From Epiperipatus broadwayi (Eukaryota > Onychophora > Udeonychophora > Euonychophora > Peripatidae), in NCBI GenBank assembly GCA_028023455.1, contig JAQFVV010012416.1, positions 1,915,767 through 1,979,766 of the forward strand: a stretch of DNA of 64,000 bases, written 5' to 3'. Under the pieces are notes generated by a model, which worked only from the letters and a program-made list of their open reading frames with translations, ran no database searches and was not told the origin of the DNA. Of the stretch, positions 36,690-47,699 are shown in pieces. A program made the translations under genes and the position numbers. Position 1 is the first letter of the stretch. Every line of letters starts with the position of its first letter.

Positions 36690-37090
36690 CAAGTTTATCC
36701 ATGTCTCCAATCCATTCTCTACATTGCATACTTCTTCAATTCCACGTATTTCGTCCATCTCTTATATCATCTAGCAAATTCAATCTTTTCTGTCCTTTCT
36801 TCTTGATCCACTCACTATTATTTCCAAAACAACTTTCATTAAACTATATTTTTGTCTTAGTGTATGTTCACTTCAGTTTTTCTTTCTATGTGTCAGTTCC
36901 TCGATATTTTTACTCTGTCCAAAACATTTTCATTTGTCATTTTATTCATCTATTTAATTTTTCCCCATCCTTTGTCACATCTCAATGGCTTCCAATCTGG
37001 TCTAATTTTGTTTATTCATTGCCCATGTTTCACAACCGTACAATAGAACACACCATACATGGCATTTAATCAATCTTTTCCTTAATTCTC
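36690..37090 (-). mobile_element. LINE ORF2 fragment (post-RT domain)
   Basis: The minus strand reads VLLYGCETWAMNKQN, then TRLEAIEM, and after gaps GKN..DE..NDK and ELTHRK. This is the typical segment after the RT palm in endonuclease-type LINEs (YGCETWT..LEAFEMW). Stops interrupt it. It is nested in or abuts PLE-3. Confidence 0.75.
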
Positions 37091-37500
37091 TCTTCAAAAA
37101 TTCACAAAATTTTTCTTAAATAATCAATTAATCTTAAAACTATTTATTATTACAAACACATTAACAAGATAATCTAAATCATTTTAAATAATGAAATTTA
37201 AAAAAAAAACTATAATTAATTCTAAAATCTAAACTTTTCTTAAATATTCTAAATTTATAAAACAAATCAGATAAACTCAACATATTAACTCATTCAAAAT
37301 TGCTAACTTAAACTTTAAAAGAAAATCACAAGTAGGAAAAAAAAATCATTTTTTTTAATCTAAACTAAGACTTGCATGAAGTTGCTTGGTAAAATTTTAT
37401 GAAACCTACACAGCTTGAGAAAATTAATTTGAGCCTTTAAAGATTTAATACTATCAGACATATTAATTTTTTTATATCACTAAATTCTTCTACAGTAAAA
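37091..37500 (-). mobile_element. PLE-3 N-terminal part, minus strand
   Basis: The minus strand contains AATTTTCTCAAGCTGTGTAG and CCAAGCAACTTCATG, which match 38950-39020 on the plus strand closely. This is the 5' end of the PLE-3 coding region (LKLCRFHKILPSNFM). Confidence 0.7.
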
Positions 37501-38460
37501 TATTCAAGGATTATTTACCACATTATTATAAAATCAAAACAAATACAAAAACAATATAAAAACATATACAATAACACTAAAAACAACACTTTAACATAAT
37601 AATACAAAAAATACACATAAAAGTATTATGAGAATAAAATCCCTTTACCATAAAAAATATCAAACCATATTAAACCCTATTATCCTAAACCAACTGCAAT
37701 AAAAATTAAAACTACAAACTAGAGAATCACATAAAACTAAAGTCAGTAAAGAAAATCACTTATATCCATAAAATATAATTTAAAAATTAAATATGAAATA
37801 GTCAAACCTATTATAAAAATTAGTACTAAAACTATATTAGAAGTAATAAATAAAATAAAAATATATACATTAAAATAATAGTAAAACGACAAATATACAT
37901 GACTATGGTTTTGCATGTACAAATAGACCTGTGAAAATAAAATAAAAAAACAGAAACCATTTATATATAACTGAAAAACCCATTTAATTAGGTGAATATA
38001 TTTCTGTTATGCATAAATGGTTTATGTTTTATTAATTTTCAATTGAGGAGGTTAATTTGTATATGCAAAATCATGGGCATGATAGAATTTTAGCATAAGT
38101 TTGCTATTGTACTAATATTTTAATATTATATGTGTTTCTATTTTATTTACTATTTTTAATACAGTATTAATTTTTATATTAGGTTTAACTATTTAATATT
38201 TAACTTTTTAAATGTTTTTATGGTTATAAATGATATTCTATTTTGTAGTTAGTTCTAATTTTTATTATGATTAGTTGAGGGTAATATATTTTAATAAGGA
38301 TTGATATTTTATAAAAGTTAATACAATTTTACTGACATAATAGTTTTATGTGTATTTTTTATATCATTATTCTATTAGAGTTATTATATTTACTCATTTT
38401 TTATTATATCGTTTTTGTATTATTTTTTTTATTTTATAGTAATATAAGTAGGTAAAATTA
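37501..38460. other. AT-rich spacer between head-to-head PLE-3 copies
   Basis: Over 80% A/T, with no ORF and no motif. It may be 5' untranslated sequence of the PLE-3 pair. Confidence 0.4.
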
Positions 38461-38562
38461 CAAAAAAAAAAAGCAAGTCAGATGTCATATGACCTAATTT
38501 AATAAGCTTGTGTTTACAAATGTTGTATGTAGAGCTCACAAAATAAGCTCTTAACAAGTTTT

Positions 38563-38616
38563 GAGAATATCCTCAACCCCAGACCAGTTCTGCTACTGGC
38601 ATCATCAGTGTTGGTG
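38563..38616 (-). ncRNA. hammerhead ribozyme, family A, one-base deletion
   Basis: Minus strand: CUGAUGA, stem II GCC..AGC, then GAAC (one A missing from GAAA), TG, GUC, and GGGGTTGAGGATATTC. The 5' stem I arm is replaced by other sequence. Probably inactive. Confidence 0.45.
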
Positions 38617-38767
38617 TATCTGAACTTAATTCAGTCCCATATGGCTATTTAAGTTAGATAGCTGGATTGGAAGACATATAGATGTCTGAAAATTTCAGAG
38701 TTTCTACTTAATAGTTATACATTAGATAAAGTACTGGGCTTGTCTTGGTGTTTTTAATCTAATGTTT

Positions 38768-38830
38768 GAATATCCTGGCATCTTACTGATGACGCTAGTA
38801 GCAGAAACTGGTCTGGGGTTGAGGATATTC
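38768..38830 (+). ncRNA. hammerhead ribozyme, family A, best copy
   Basis: Distal stem I is perfect: GAATATCC (38768-38775) with GGATATTC (38823-38830). An internal loop TGGC/TGA separates it from proximal stem I ATCTTA/TGGGGT (six pairs with wobbles). CUGAUGA is 38786-38792. Stem II GCT-AGT-AGC is three pairs. GAAAC is followed by TG and GUC (38811-38813); cleavage is predicted after 38813. The C-A opposition at the base of stem II departs from the usual G-C and could lower activity. Confidence 0.8.
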
Positions 38831-38884
38831 CCAAAGCTTGTTAAGAGCTTATTTTGTGAGCTCTATATATAATATAAGTAGGTA

Positions 38885-39900
38885 AATAATCGTTGACAAT
38901 TTTTCTTCAGAAGAAATTAGAGACATAAATAAATTAATGACAGATATTATTCAATCTTTATAGGTAAGTGCATTTTCTTAAGTTGTGTAGGTTTCATAAT
39001 ATTATACCAAGCAACTTCATATAATGTTTATTTAGATAAAAAAAATATTTCTTTTACTTCTTATGATTTTCTTTTAAAGTTTAAGCAATTAATTTTGAAT
39101 GAGTTTATTAGTCATAAAATGATGATATCTGAATTGATTTATAAATTTAAAGTATTTAGGAAAAGTTTAGATTATATAATTGATAATAATTATTTTATTT
39201 TAAATTCATTTTTAAAAAAGATTTATATTAAATTGAAGATTTGCTTTTAATAACAAATAGTTTAATAAATTTAATTGATTATTAAAACAATTTAGTAAAA
39301 GGATAATTTATAATAATGGAATTTTTATTATAGCTAATTATAGTAAAAGGTATAATGTTAATTTTGTTTTAAAATTGTCTAATTTTATTTTAAATGAATA
39401 TGAACTAAATATATTTTAAGTAAATGTACTTTTTTTTTTTCATATATCATAGCATCGATCGGGAGGCGAACCCACAACCGTCTGCAACCAACTACTTGCT
39501 TGCAAGGCGACTGCATTGACCTCTCGGCTAACAACGCTTGACTAAATGTATTTTTTTTCATTCTTATTGTGATAAAATTGTATTAATTTTGTTCCTGCAA
39601 TTGAATGTTCTAGAAATGTACAAATATTATAAATAGGCATTTACTTAAAAAAAAAATTGATTTGCTTCAAACAAATAGATTTTCTTAGAAAAACATCAGG
39701 GCCAATAATATCCTACTAAAAGAAGATAAAGATGGCTGGTTTGTATTGCTAAATAATAATAAATTTTAAAAGTAAAATTTCTTTAGACTTAAATAATGAA
39801 AAATATAACATTCTGGAAAGAAAATACAATCTAAGTTTTTTATTTATTTATATAAGTTGATTAATATTATGAAAATTAATTTAAAAAAAATGAAAGAGCT
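38885..39900 (+). mobile_element. PLE-3 copy, plus strand, 5' part
   Basis: An N-terminal block like that at 37300-37400 on the minus strand is followed by an RT-finger block, KEDKDGWFVLLNNN (about 39720-39765), the PLE counterpart of the ADKG(N)xVVV motif. Stops and frameshifts are common. Interrupted by a SINE at 39429-39542; the RT palm and nuclease reappear at 42070-44020 after the Gypsy insertion. Confidence 0.7.
39429..39542 (-). mobile_element. tRNA-derived SINE inside PLE-3
   Basis: Nearly the same sequence as the copies at 10772 and 36190 (minus strand B box GGGTTCGCCTCCC). Target-site duplication TAAATGTA (39421-39428 and 39543-39550). Confidence 0.87.
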
Positions 39901-40072
39901 ACTATTATATCTCAACTCACTTTCAATTAATGCACTAGTCCAGATTCCATCTTATTTAAATTAGATCGAGCATTTATCACCCCAGACCAATAGATATATA
40001 AATAAATAAAATATAACCAATAGCTGAAACAGGCCAATGGGTGATAATGCTCAATTAATTCTATTTGTTTTG

Positions 40073-40111
40073 CCTCACTGATGATAGCCAGAGCTAGAAA
40101 CCAGTCTGAGG
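40073..40111 (+). ncRNA. hammerhead ribozyme, family D, in the left Gypsy LTR
   Basis: CCTCA pairs with TGAGG (stem I, 5 bp). CUGAUGA is 40078-40084. Stem II TAGC-CAGA-GCTA is four perfect pairs. GAAAC, CA and GUC (40104-40106) complete the core. A distal CTAT/ATAG extension is possible. All catalytic boxes are intact. The right LTR diverges before this point, so LTR membership cannot be confirmed. Confidence 0.68.
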
Positions 40112-40170
40112 ATAGGGATATTACTAAAATCTCTGTATACAAGAGGAACGGAAGAATGCAAGAGATTTCT

Positions 40171-40293
40171 CCACTAAACTCAGAAAGCTAGCTCTGAACT
40201 ATGACATTAAGGACTTCTTAAATGAAGCCCTGAGAAACTGTTTCATTTATGAAATGAAAGACCACAACCATAGGGTCAAGCTGTGCCTCAGGT
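40171..40293 (+). pseudogene. Gypsy gag (capsid C-terminal region) fragment
   Basis: An open stretch reads KLRKLALNYDIKDFLNEALR, then NCFIYEMKDHNHRVKLCLR. The LxEALRxxFxxxxxDxxxxxxL pattern resembles the Gypsy capsid C-terminal domain (LRDRFVxGLxxxxIxxxLL). No start codon, and followed by a stop. Confidence 0.5.
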
Positions 40294-40658
40294 GACTCTG
40301 CTTTTCACTGAGTCCAGAGCGAAATAGATGGCTCAATTAAAGAAAAAGTAGACCCAGCATTAAAGCTGTGAATCAGAAAGTTGGATCATTTAAAGATTTT
40401 CCCAATCAGAATGAGCTTACAGGCTCTACTATTGACAATAGTATTGTTAAAGTTTTTTTTATAGATACAACAAACCAAAACAGGAACACAACAAATGTCC
40501 ACCTTAGTACAAAGTGTGTAGTTTTTGTGTGATCATGCTGAGAAAAGAAAGGATCCTTCTAGAAAGCCTTAAGAGCAATGTAAAATCCAATGACAATAGT
40601 TTTATAAATTATGTGAGAGATAGTAATTCCACTTTTACAAAAATTTATTTATGATATG

Positions 40659-40930
40659 TGGAACTGAATACTGAATCTGCAGTGTCCATTGTATCAAAAA
40701 GGACAGTGAGCTATCATTAATAGGAAAAATAAACATCAGCTGCAACCTAGTGCTGAAACAATTACTGACTAACAAGGCAATCAAATAACACTCTTGGGTC
40801 AAACAAAAGTTAAAGTTACTGTGTCTCGTAAGAATATTCATTTGCATCTTATTATGACTGCTGTTAAGCATAGCTTTTTATTAGAATATGATTGGTTCAA
40901 TCACTTAGGCTTTATAGTGACTAAAGTGAA
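40659..40930 (+). pseudogene. Gypsy retropepsin fragment
   Basis: VELNTESAVSIVSKRTVSYH corresponds to the aspartic protease active-site region (ELDTGSAVSI), with the catalytic D changed to N and the G to E. After stops, LLGQTKVKVTVSRKNIHLHL and FLLEYDWFNHLGF match the C-terminal half of retropepsins (LLGRDWL). Inactive. Confidence 0.7.
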
Positions 40931-42830
40931 CTAGTTCATAAAATTAAAAAGTGGTTGATAATAAAATGGGTTTGAAATTCTAAAAGAATTTGTGAAAATA
41001 AGTACTAAAATGCTGATATGTGCTTAAATCCTATGCCATATACACAAGGGAATCACCAAATGGGTTTCAGAAATTGTGATCAAATTAAAAGAATTGCAAA
41101 CAGTGGTTATAAAAACCCTGATTGACAGCAACACCACAAACACAGAAACCAGCTAAGATGAACTATATGTTACCAACCACAGGGAAGTCAACAACCAACA
41201 ACAAGAGGGTCACAGGCCAACAGTGGAGCCATCAACCAGCAGTGATGAGTCTACAAAGTACATCACCAGAGTTACAGATGAAGACCCTGAACCAGGTGAT
41301 GAAGTCACTGAACCTGATAAAGCTAGAAAGCAATAAAAACAACAACCACAGCATCCGAAAGAATACATTTTCGAGGGCTAATTTTGGTCAGGGAGAGAAT
41401 GTTATATCTCAACTTACCTTTAACTAATGGAATAGTACAGATTCCATCTTATCTTAACAGAATTGAGCATTCATCACCACAGCTCATTAGAAATATGAAA
41501 AGATATATCCAAAAGCAGAAACGGGCCAATGGGTGATGATGCTCAATGAATTCAATGGCTTTCATAGATGGGGATCTGACTATAGTCAGTCCAGTTGATG
41601 GTAAAGTCAGATAAATTACTGTCAGATCTGAAAGCCAGTATGCCTGTTGTCCATTATATGAGTAAAGAAGTGAGAAAAGTTCACATTAAAACTGGAAGCT
41701 GCTAGATCATAATAAGACATGGGACAAGCTGCCACAGAATATCTGGAAGTGTCACCATATCTACTCATGAGACACACTGTCGCACTACACCTGGAAGTGC
41801 TAGATAAACCTAGAAGCACACTTGAAGTTCCTTACAACAATAGTCACATGACAACTAAATATCACAGCAAACTAACATCTAAGGCATACAGTATAGCAAA
41901 AATTATTGCATATAATCTGTAAATAATATATGTATGCCAAAAGATTCAATTAAGATATTGAAAATATTGAATATATATTTGAAATAAATATTCAATCGTA
42001 TTTATACAAATCTGTTTTTATTATAACCATATATAAACACAACTGCTACTTATTTAAGTTACTATTCCAGTGGTTATGACAATCCTAATGTTTTCTTTAA
42101 TCTTAAGTCTAATAAAGAAAATTTCCTTTGAATATGTATTTTTAATTTTAATGGATGTATTGTTGAGAAAATTTTCTAAATTTTTTGAAAGCTTTTTAAT
42201 GATGATGATTATTAATTTGTCTCTTTTTCTTTTGAAGCTTTTAATAAAATTAATGTTTTTGTTTTAGATGAAAATTGTGGTTTTCAAAGTTTATATACTG
42301 GAAATATGTATCAATCAGTTGATTGTTTAAAAATTATTGATATCTTTTTTCTGTTGTGCCTTTTATTATTAGATGACTCGATGTATTTAATGGTGTGTTT
42401 TAGAAAATTAATGAAAAATGGGTACTTGCTTATGAAATTTCGTTTTTAATATATTATGTCTATATTAACTTCTCAGAGAGTAATATTATTAATCATTTTC
42501 CTGTTTCTTTGAAATTATTTAATAGACATGTTGATGATTGTTTGTTTGGAAACGAGAAAGAAAGATTGGACAATGTTTTTTAATGGTTGAATGGTTTTGA
42601 TTTAAAAATGTTTAGATTTGAATTTTGATAAGATTAATGCTCTTTTATTTTGCAATCATTTCATTAAAGAAAAAAAATAATTTGGGCAAGGAAAAAAAAT
42701 GGATAATTCTGACAGTAACACTCATTAAAAAAAAACACCTCAATTTGCTTTAGGAATTATTCAAACAGAAGTCAACCTATGATAATGCGCTATTTCTTAA
42801 ATATTATAAATCTCCACGCACTCGCCCACC

Positions 42831-43137
42831 AGTAAGAGTTTAAAAAAGTTAAGTGAATCATTTTGTATATACACCAACTCTCACTGACCATGCTTAAATC
42901 AGGGCTTGAGTCTATTGTGCATGATGTTATAATCAAATATTGAATTGTACAAATTTAGTTAACCTAGCACAGGAGAAAGACAGTGTCTCATTTTTGTACA
43001 ATTCAATATTTGATTGTAACATCAGGCACACAGTAGACTCAAGCCCTGATTTAAGCATGGTCAGTGAGAGTTGGTGTATATACAAATGCACTCCAAACTT
43101 AAGTGATTCATTCAAGTTTTTTAAACTCTTACTGGAG
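42831..43137. repeat. palindromic foldback repeat, arms about 125 bp
   Basis: 42831-42957 and 42996-43137 are inverted copies (GACCATGCTTAAATCAGGGC against GCCCTGATTTAAGCATGGTC; TATTGAATTGTACAAA against its complement). The ORFs called across it on both strands are artefacts of the palindrome. Confidence 0.85.
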
Positions 43138-43334
43138 GGTGCACAGAGATTTATAATATAGGAGAAATAGCACATTATAGATTGACTTCCTTTTAAATAA
43201 TTTCAAAATTTTCAGCGCTTTATAATAATAGATTTACAATTTGCTTTAGATTATATTGATTTGGGTTATCATTATGATTTTTAATATTTGAATATATGTA
43301 TAATGTATATACTAAACTTTAGATGTAATTAGCA

Positions 43335-43530
43335 GGTTTTGAACACAGACTTTCAAGCTCTCTTCAGCTATCTATCCACTCCATCTTATATAACTGATAC
43401 ACATGACCACATACATATGAAAAACATTTACCTTTTCCACATAGATGTGGTCATGAGTATTTTATTAATATTATAGGATGGAGTAGATAGCTGTAGGTAG
43501 CTTAAAAGTCTGCATTCAAAATCTGCTAAA
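43335..43530. repeat. inverted pair of family B tRNA-like tails
   Basis: GACTTTCAAGCTCTCTTCAG...CATGACCACAT on the left is mirrored by GATGTGGTCATG...AAAGTCTGCATTCAAAATC on the right. No hammerhead is included. Confidence 0.7.
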
Positions 43531-44545
43531 TACATTATGATTTTATTAACAATGTTGCATTTAATAAAAATGTTTGTAAGAATGCTTTTTTTAAAATTTA
43601 CTAAGAAAATAGAATTTATTTCCTTATCTTTCAAATCTTCAATTAATAGATGAATTAATAATAATATATATTTACTGGGTGGTATGAAAATTGCCTGGAA
43701 GAAAATAATCTACTAATGGCAAATGAAAATTGCTTGGAAGAAAATAGTCTACTAATGGTAAACGTATTCCTTAAATAGTTATAAGACGTCTTATAGTTGT
43801 AAAGCTTATAAGGATCAGAACAAATTGAATCTTAATGAAAAAGTAAATAACCAAATAAAGCATTGTCTATTCGTGAACTTAATATAGACCACAATTTATT
43901 ATTTGACAATGTGGAGTTCATCTTTTATGAAAAAATGAATTAAGAAGAATGAGACGAACTTTGACAATTAATCTTCTTGATTCTGAGGTCATCAATCTTA
44001 AGAAAACTTCCTTTTATTTAAAATACATTATGGGAATGTATTATATAAAAATAATTGATGGTTAATTGATTTTTACTTGAGAAGATCTATTTGAATTTCA
44101 ATATAAGTTTGTTATTAGTATTTTAATGTTAACTGTTTTCTATTTATATATCTCAAATTATTTTCATGGATGCTAATATTATATAAAGAATGGAAATTAA
44201 GAAATTATATCCATGTAAATGAGATAAATAATTATATCTGTTTAATATCCATTGTTCATACAATATATATATATATTTACAAATATTTTAGTAAAATCTG
44301 AAATAGTATTAATTCAATTTCTTATGTCATTATTTATAAAAACCATTCAATAACTTATTAATATGGACAGATCACTTTCACCGCTTAAACATGACATAAT
44401 AATAACCCATAGTAATAATGTATGTACCCATAAACAAATAAAAGCTGTATTCTTATAACCAGAAATCCAAGTATTTATCAATAAACTACTGTGTAAATTA
44501 CTTAGACACAGCTGTGATACTATATACAATATTTATTACATGTAA

Positions 44546-44680
44546 CAAATTTGGATGACATATAGCATATAACAACAAAAGAAATTGTAATAAATTTGGA
44601 AGACATATATAGCATATAACACCAAAAGAAATAATAAATTTGGAAGACACATAGCATATAACAACAAAAGAAATAGTATT
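44546..44680. repeat. tandem repeat, three copies of about 45 bp
   Basis: AAATTTGGATGACATATAGC followed by ATATAACAACAAAAGAAAT recurs three times with small changes in length. Confidence 0.85.
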
Positions 44681-45009
44681 TTTTATTTTAAAAGTATTTC
44701 TGATATTTAATCAATGAAAATAAAAGCAAAAGTTTTATAAATTTGTCTGAAAGCTCGATGTAAGAAATTGTTTCTGGTAATTATAAGATGGGCTAATAGC
44801 TAAATGTATATAAAAAATCATGCACTGATTAAATCTTTTAAGCTTATTCAGTGATTTGAAATTACACATTCCAAGAACACAGATATTGGTACATAACAGA
44901 ACATTTTAATTGGTATTCTTCTTTTCTTTAACTGCTTCTGGTCTAACCAGTGACAGTGCTTCCACAAAAAAAAATGAACAGATGAGTTTTTGATTCAGGA
45001 ATATTAAAT

Positions 45010-45205
45010 TCACGCAGGCAAAACTCTCCATACAGTAGTGCCACTCAGAGCAAGCCAGAGTAATCAATGGATGCAAGAAGGTGTAGTGCATAAAATTCCT
45101 ATCTCGCGCCTAGTCATCCAATATCCCCAGACTAGTTTCTAGCTTGCGGCTTTCATCAGCGAGGAACCTTGGATCTGAGAGCATTGCACCAAGAACTTAG
45201 GATCT
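45010..45205 (-). repeat. family C ribozyme unit, minus orientation
   Basis: It contains CAGGCAAAACTCTCCATACA, GAGTAATCAATGGATGCA, a hammerhead, and GAGCATTGCACCAAGAACTT. The right inverted end is missing. Confidence 0.75.
45116..45174 (-). ncRNA. hammerhead ribozyme, family C, best copy
   Basis: On the minus strand: distal stem I ATCCAA/TTGGAT perfect, internal loop GGTTC/GATA, proximal CTCG/TGGG, CUGAUGA, stem II AGC-CGCAA-GCT, GAAACTAGTC, with stem III the palindrome ACTAGT. Stem II differs from the GGC/GCC of sister copies by a paired change (G-C to A-T), which is evidence of a conserved helix. Confidence 0.8.
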
Positions 45206-45559
45206 AATGCAACTCTCCAGCAGCCACCTTTTATCTCTACTCAACTACAAAACTAGGAGTCTAAAATTGAAAACATAACAATATTTTCAATCCGAGCTCA
45301 TTAACTTATATATTCATATATATCTGAACTCAATTCAGTACCCATACATTTTGGTGTCTTTGGTTCTTTAATAATCATAGCCACCACTATTCTATTATGC
45401 AGGATTGGTATTAAACCACTAAACACCACATGATCAAGTATAAAAAATGGTGATCATGTAACATTAAAACCAAGTTGTTGATTTAACTAACTATGCTATT
45501 CTGCCAAGACAAGAGTCAATAGACAAGAGTCAATAGAAATTTAATATAGTTAATCTGTG

Positions 45560-47680
45560 AGAGTTTCTTAGATTTTTTTTTCATTTTAAAGGTAAAGGTC
45601 AATAAATGGTTTCAAGATTACTGTAGTAGATTATAGGATGCTATTTGACATATGAATAACTTATTTTTTACTCTTTTCTCTCGTCTAATATTCTTGCCTG
45701 TTCTCGAATAAAGCTACAGTTATTGATATATGCATGATATACTACTTTAGATAAATTTATTCCTACCTAAATCTTATTTTGTCTTTTAATCATTTTTCAT
45801 TGAGGTATCTAGTTTTGCCGATATATATCCTTTTGCATTCACATACCATTTTGTAAAAGTTTTTTCTGTTTTTAAGCATTTCACGTTTAAATTTTATAAA
45901 CGTTAGCATATCTTGTAAGATGTTATTGCTTTGGAAATCTTTTCTGATTCATTGCTGATTTCATTGGATTTTCCTGCTAATCCTTATGTGTATACATACA
46001 CCACATATCTATAATGGGCATTTATACTGATGACTCATTTTGTTGTATACTGATGTTTTATTTTATTCCTTATTTAATTTTTTTTTCTTAGCTGATGGAT
46101 AATCAATTTTCATGAACATATATATTATGTAGAACTTTTATTTTTTATAACGCTGGCATCTGAACAAAAATGTTTTGCTTTATTCCACAGTAATAGTATA
46201 ATTCTACTTGATGTGTTTCTGTAGTGATAGGATATACATGTTAAGTATTGTTTTGATTGCTGATGATTATTTATAAACTGTAGTATTGATTATGATATGA
46301 GGGATTCGTAATACAAGAATATATAAATTGTGAATTTAATTGAGGAAGATATATTATGAAAATAAGTCCAGAATTTTTGTAATTATTATACAACTATGTT
46401 TCATGTACAATTTATCCACTACTTTGAATACTTTTTAACCAAAACCTTTTATTGACTATATTTATGTTTTGACTGTTCTGCAGTCTTCTTCAGAGCCACT
46501 TTTATTTTCTTTACTTTAAAAAAAATTAAATTAAAAGTGGCTCTGAAGAAGATTGCAGGACAGTCGAAATGTAAATATAGCTCAATAAAAGGTTGCTGCT
46601 AAAAAGTGTTCAAAGTAGTGGATAAATTGTATTTATATAAGATATTATAGCAAAATAAAGGAAGTGGTGCATTTGGTAATATGTTTTATATACATAATAA
46701 AAATAAAGTTCCAATGATGATGACTATGATTTCAATTTCTTCCATGTGAATGTTATTGATGTGATTGTTACTGATCCAAGGTAACAATAGTAAATTCATA
46801 ACAGTATTCAATTTTGTTGGAATTCTGTGTATGCCGAAAGTAAAAAGTTAAATTGTAGTACTAATAGAAAAAAATCATTTTTATTTATAAGTTATTATCT
46901 TGTAAATGGAAATAGGATTATAAAGATCTCTGATGATGACTGCAGGAAAGTCAAAACTGTAAGAGTAAAGTTTTGGTGTAAAAAATAGTATTGTTAAGTG
47001 TATACGAAAGTTGGAAATGGTATCATATGTAAATATAAAAATCAATACATAAAGAAAGGATGATGAAGAAGAAAATTGTATTACTTCCATAAGTTATAAT
47101 CTTCATTTAATCTTCTTTTAAAAATATATAATATTCATCCACTGGATGTTTTAAAAAAATATATTTTCATCAATGTTTACCAATATATAAATTTATTTTG
47201 TAATTCAACACCAAGTGGTGTTTGCTACAAAGGAAAGATTAATAATAATATAAATTAACTATAGCTTAACAGTGCTTTTGACTGGGAAAAGTTATATTCA
47301 TAGCACTTTGTTTTCATATTCTTGATTAATTTTATCAAGTTCTTAGAATCCCTGATAAAGATATGCATCTCCTGTATGATAAACTTCTAAGAACTATATG
47401 AAAATATGTTGACATGTATTGACATTGTGAATTTTTAAAACTAATGACTAGTCTTAAAGGAACATAATTTTTATAGATTTTAAATAAACAGTAGGATAAT
47501 GTTCCATTTATATCTATGAGTTGTTTTAGTAATGTAACATATCAAAATTTGTCAATATTTTTTCTTAAAATTCTTTGGCATCAAAACAGTCTCACTCTGT
47601 GCACTTTGTGCAATCAATTTAAGAATATGATTGGTAAATTTTGTTGAATAAAATTTATTCATAAATGAACTAAATATATG
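45560..47680 (-). mobile_element. PLE-1-like copy, minus strand
   Basis: The minus strand reads KMVCECKRIYIGKTRYLNEK at about 45865-45800: the Cys-x-Cys linker followed by the GIY-YIG signature. The upstream parts (47000-47680) match 30000-30350 in blocks such as TTAGAATCCCTGATAAAG. A palindromic insert lies at 46407-46630. Stops abound. Confidence 0.72.
46407..46630. repeat. palindrome, arms about 100 bp
   Basis: Arms 46407-46507 and 46529-46630 are inverted copies: ACAATTTATCCACTACTTTG against CAAAGTAGTGGATAAATTGT, and AGTGGCTCTGAAGAAG against its complement. The block CTCTGAAGAAG..GCAGGACAGTCGAAA also appears, diverged, at 3541-3600 and 46927-46965, so it belongs to a repeat family. Confidence 0.85.
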
Positions 47681-47699
47681 AAATACAGGCATTCTTCAT

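Larger units (their letters stand above)
38461..38880. repeat. family A ribozyme foldback unit, adjacent to PLE-3
   Basis: Left inverted arm 38470-38600 and right arm 38823-38880 (GTTAAGAGCTTATTTTGTGA and its complement). The plus-strand unit 38608-38880 includes AATTCAGTCCCATATGGC and a hammerhead. It sits immediately 5' of the plus-strand PLE-3 copy in the same orientation. Confidence 0.78.
39903..41600 (+). mobile_element. Ty3/Gypsy-like LTR element remnant, internally deleted
   Basis: Two direct repeats act as LTRs (39903 to about 40140, and 41400 to about 41575), sharing CAGATTCCATCTTAT and GGCCAATGGGTGAT. A purine-rich GGTCAGGGAGAGAA precedes the right LTR like a polypurine tract. Inside are gag and retropepsin traces and an acidic pol C-terminal-like tail (41260-41380). 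RT, RNase H and integrase are absent. No standard primer-binding site was found. Confidence 0.65.
42070..44020 (+). mobile_element. PLE-3 copy, plus strand, RT palm and GIY-YIG nuclease
   Basis: FNRHVDDCLFGNEKERLDNV (about 42520-42580) is the RT catalytic box region. Near 43790-43960, NKLNLNEK and DHNLLFDNVEFIFYEKMN match the nuclease of the minus-strand PLE-3 (SKLNLNEK, HNILFDNTEVIFYEK). The remainder is broken. Two palindromic inserts (42831-43137 and 43335-43530) split it. Confidence 0.68.

Noticed and set aside
36864-37046. Plus-strand ORFs at 36701-37069 as a membrane protein gene
   Set aside because: They are the antisense shadow of the LINE ORF2 fragment (YGCETWAMNKQ on the minus strand).
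10772-39542. True tRNA genes at the SINE loci
   Set aside because: The tRNA-like parts lack a pairing acceptor stem, have A-rich tails and are flanked by target-site duplications, so they are SINEs.
46927-46965. CTGATGATGACTGCAGGAAAGTC as a hammerhead
   Set aside because: The GAAA is followed by GTC without stem III, and no stem I arms pair. It aligns with the CTGAAGAAG..GACAGTCGAAA box instead.
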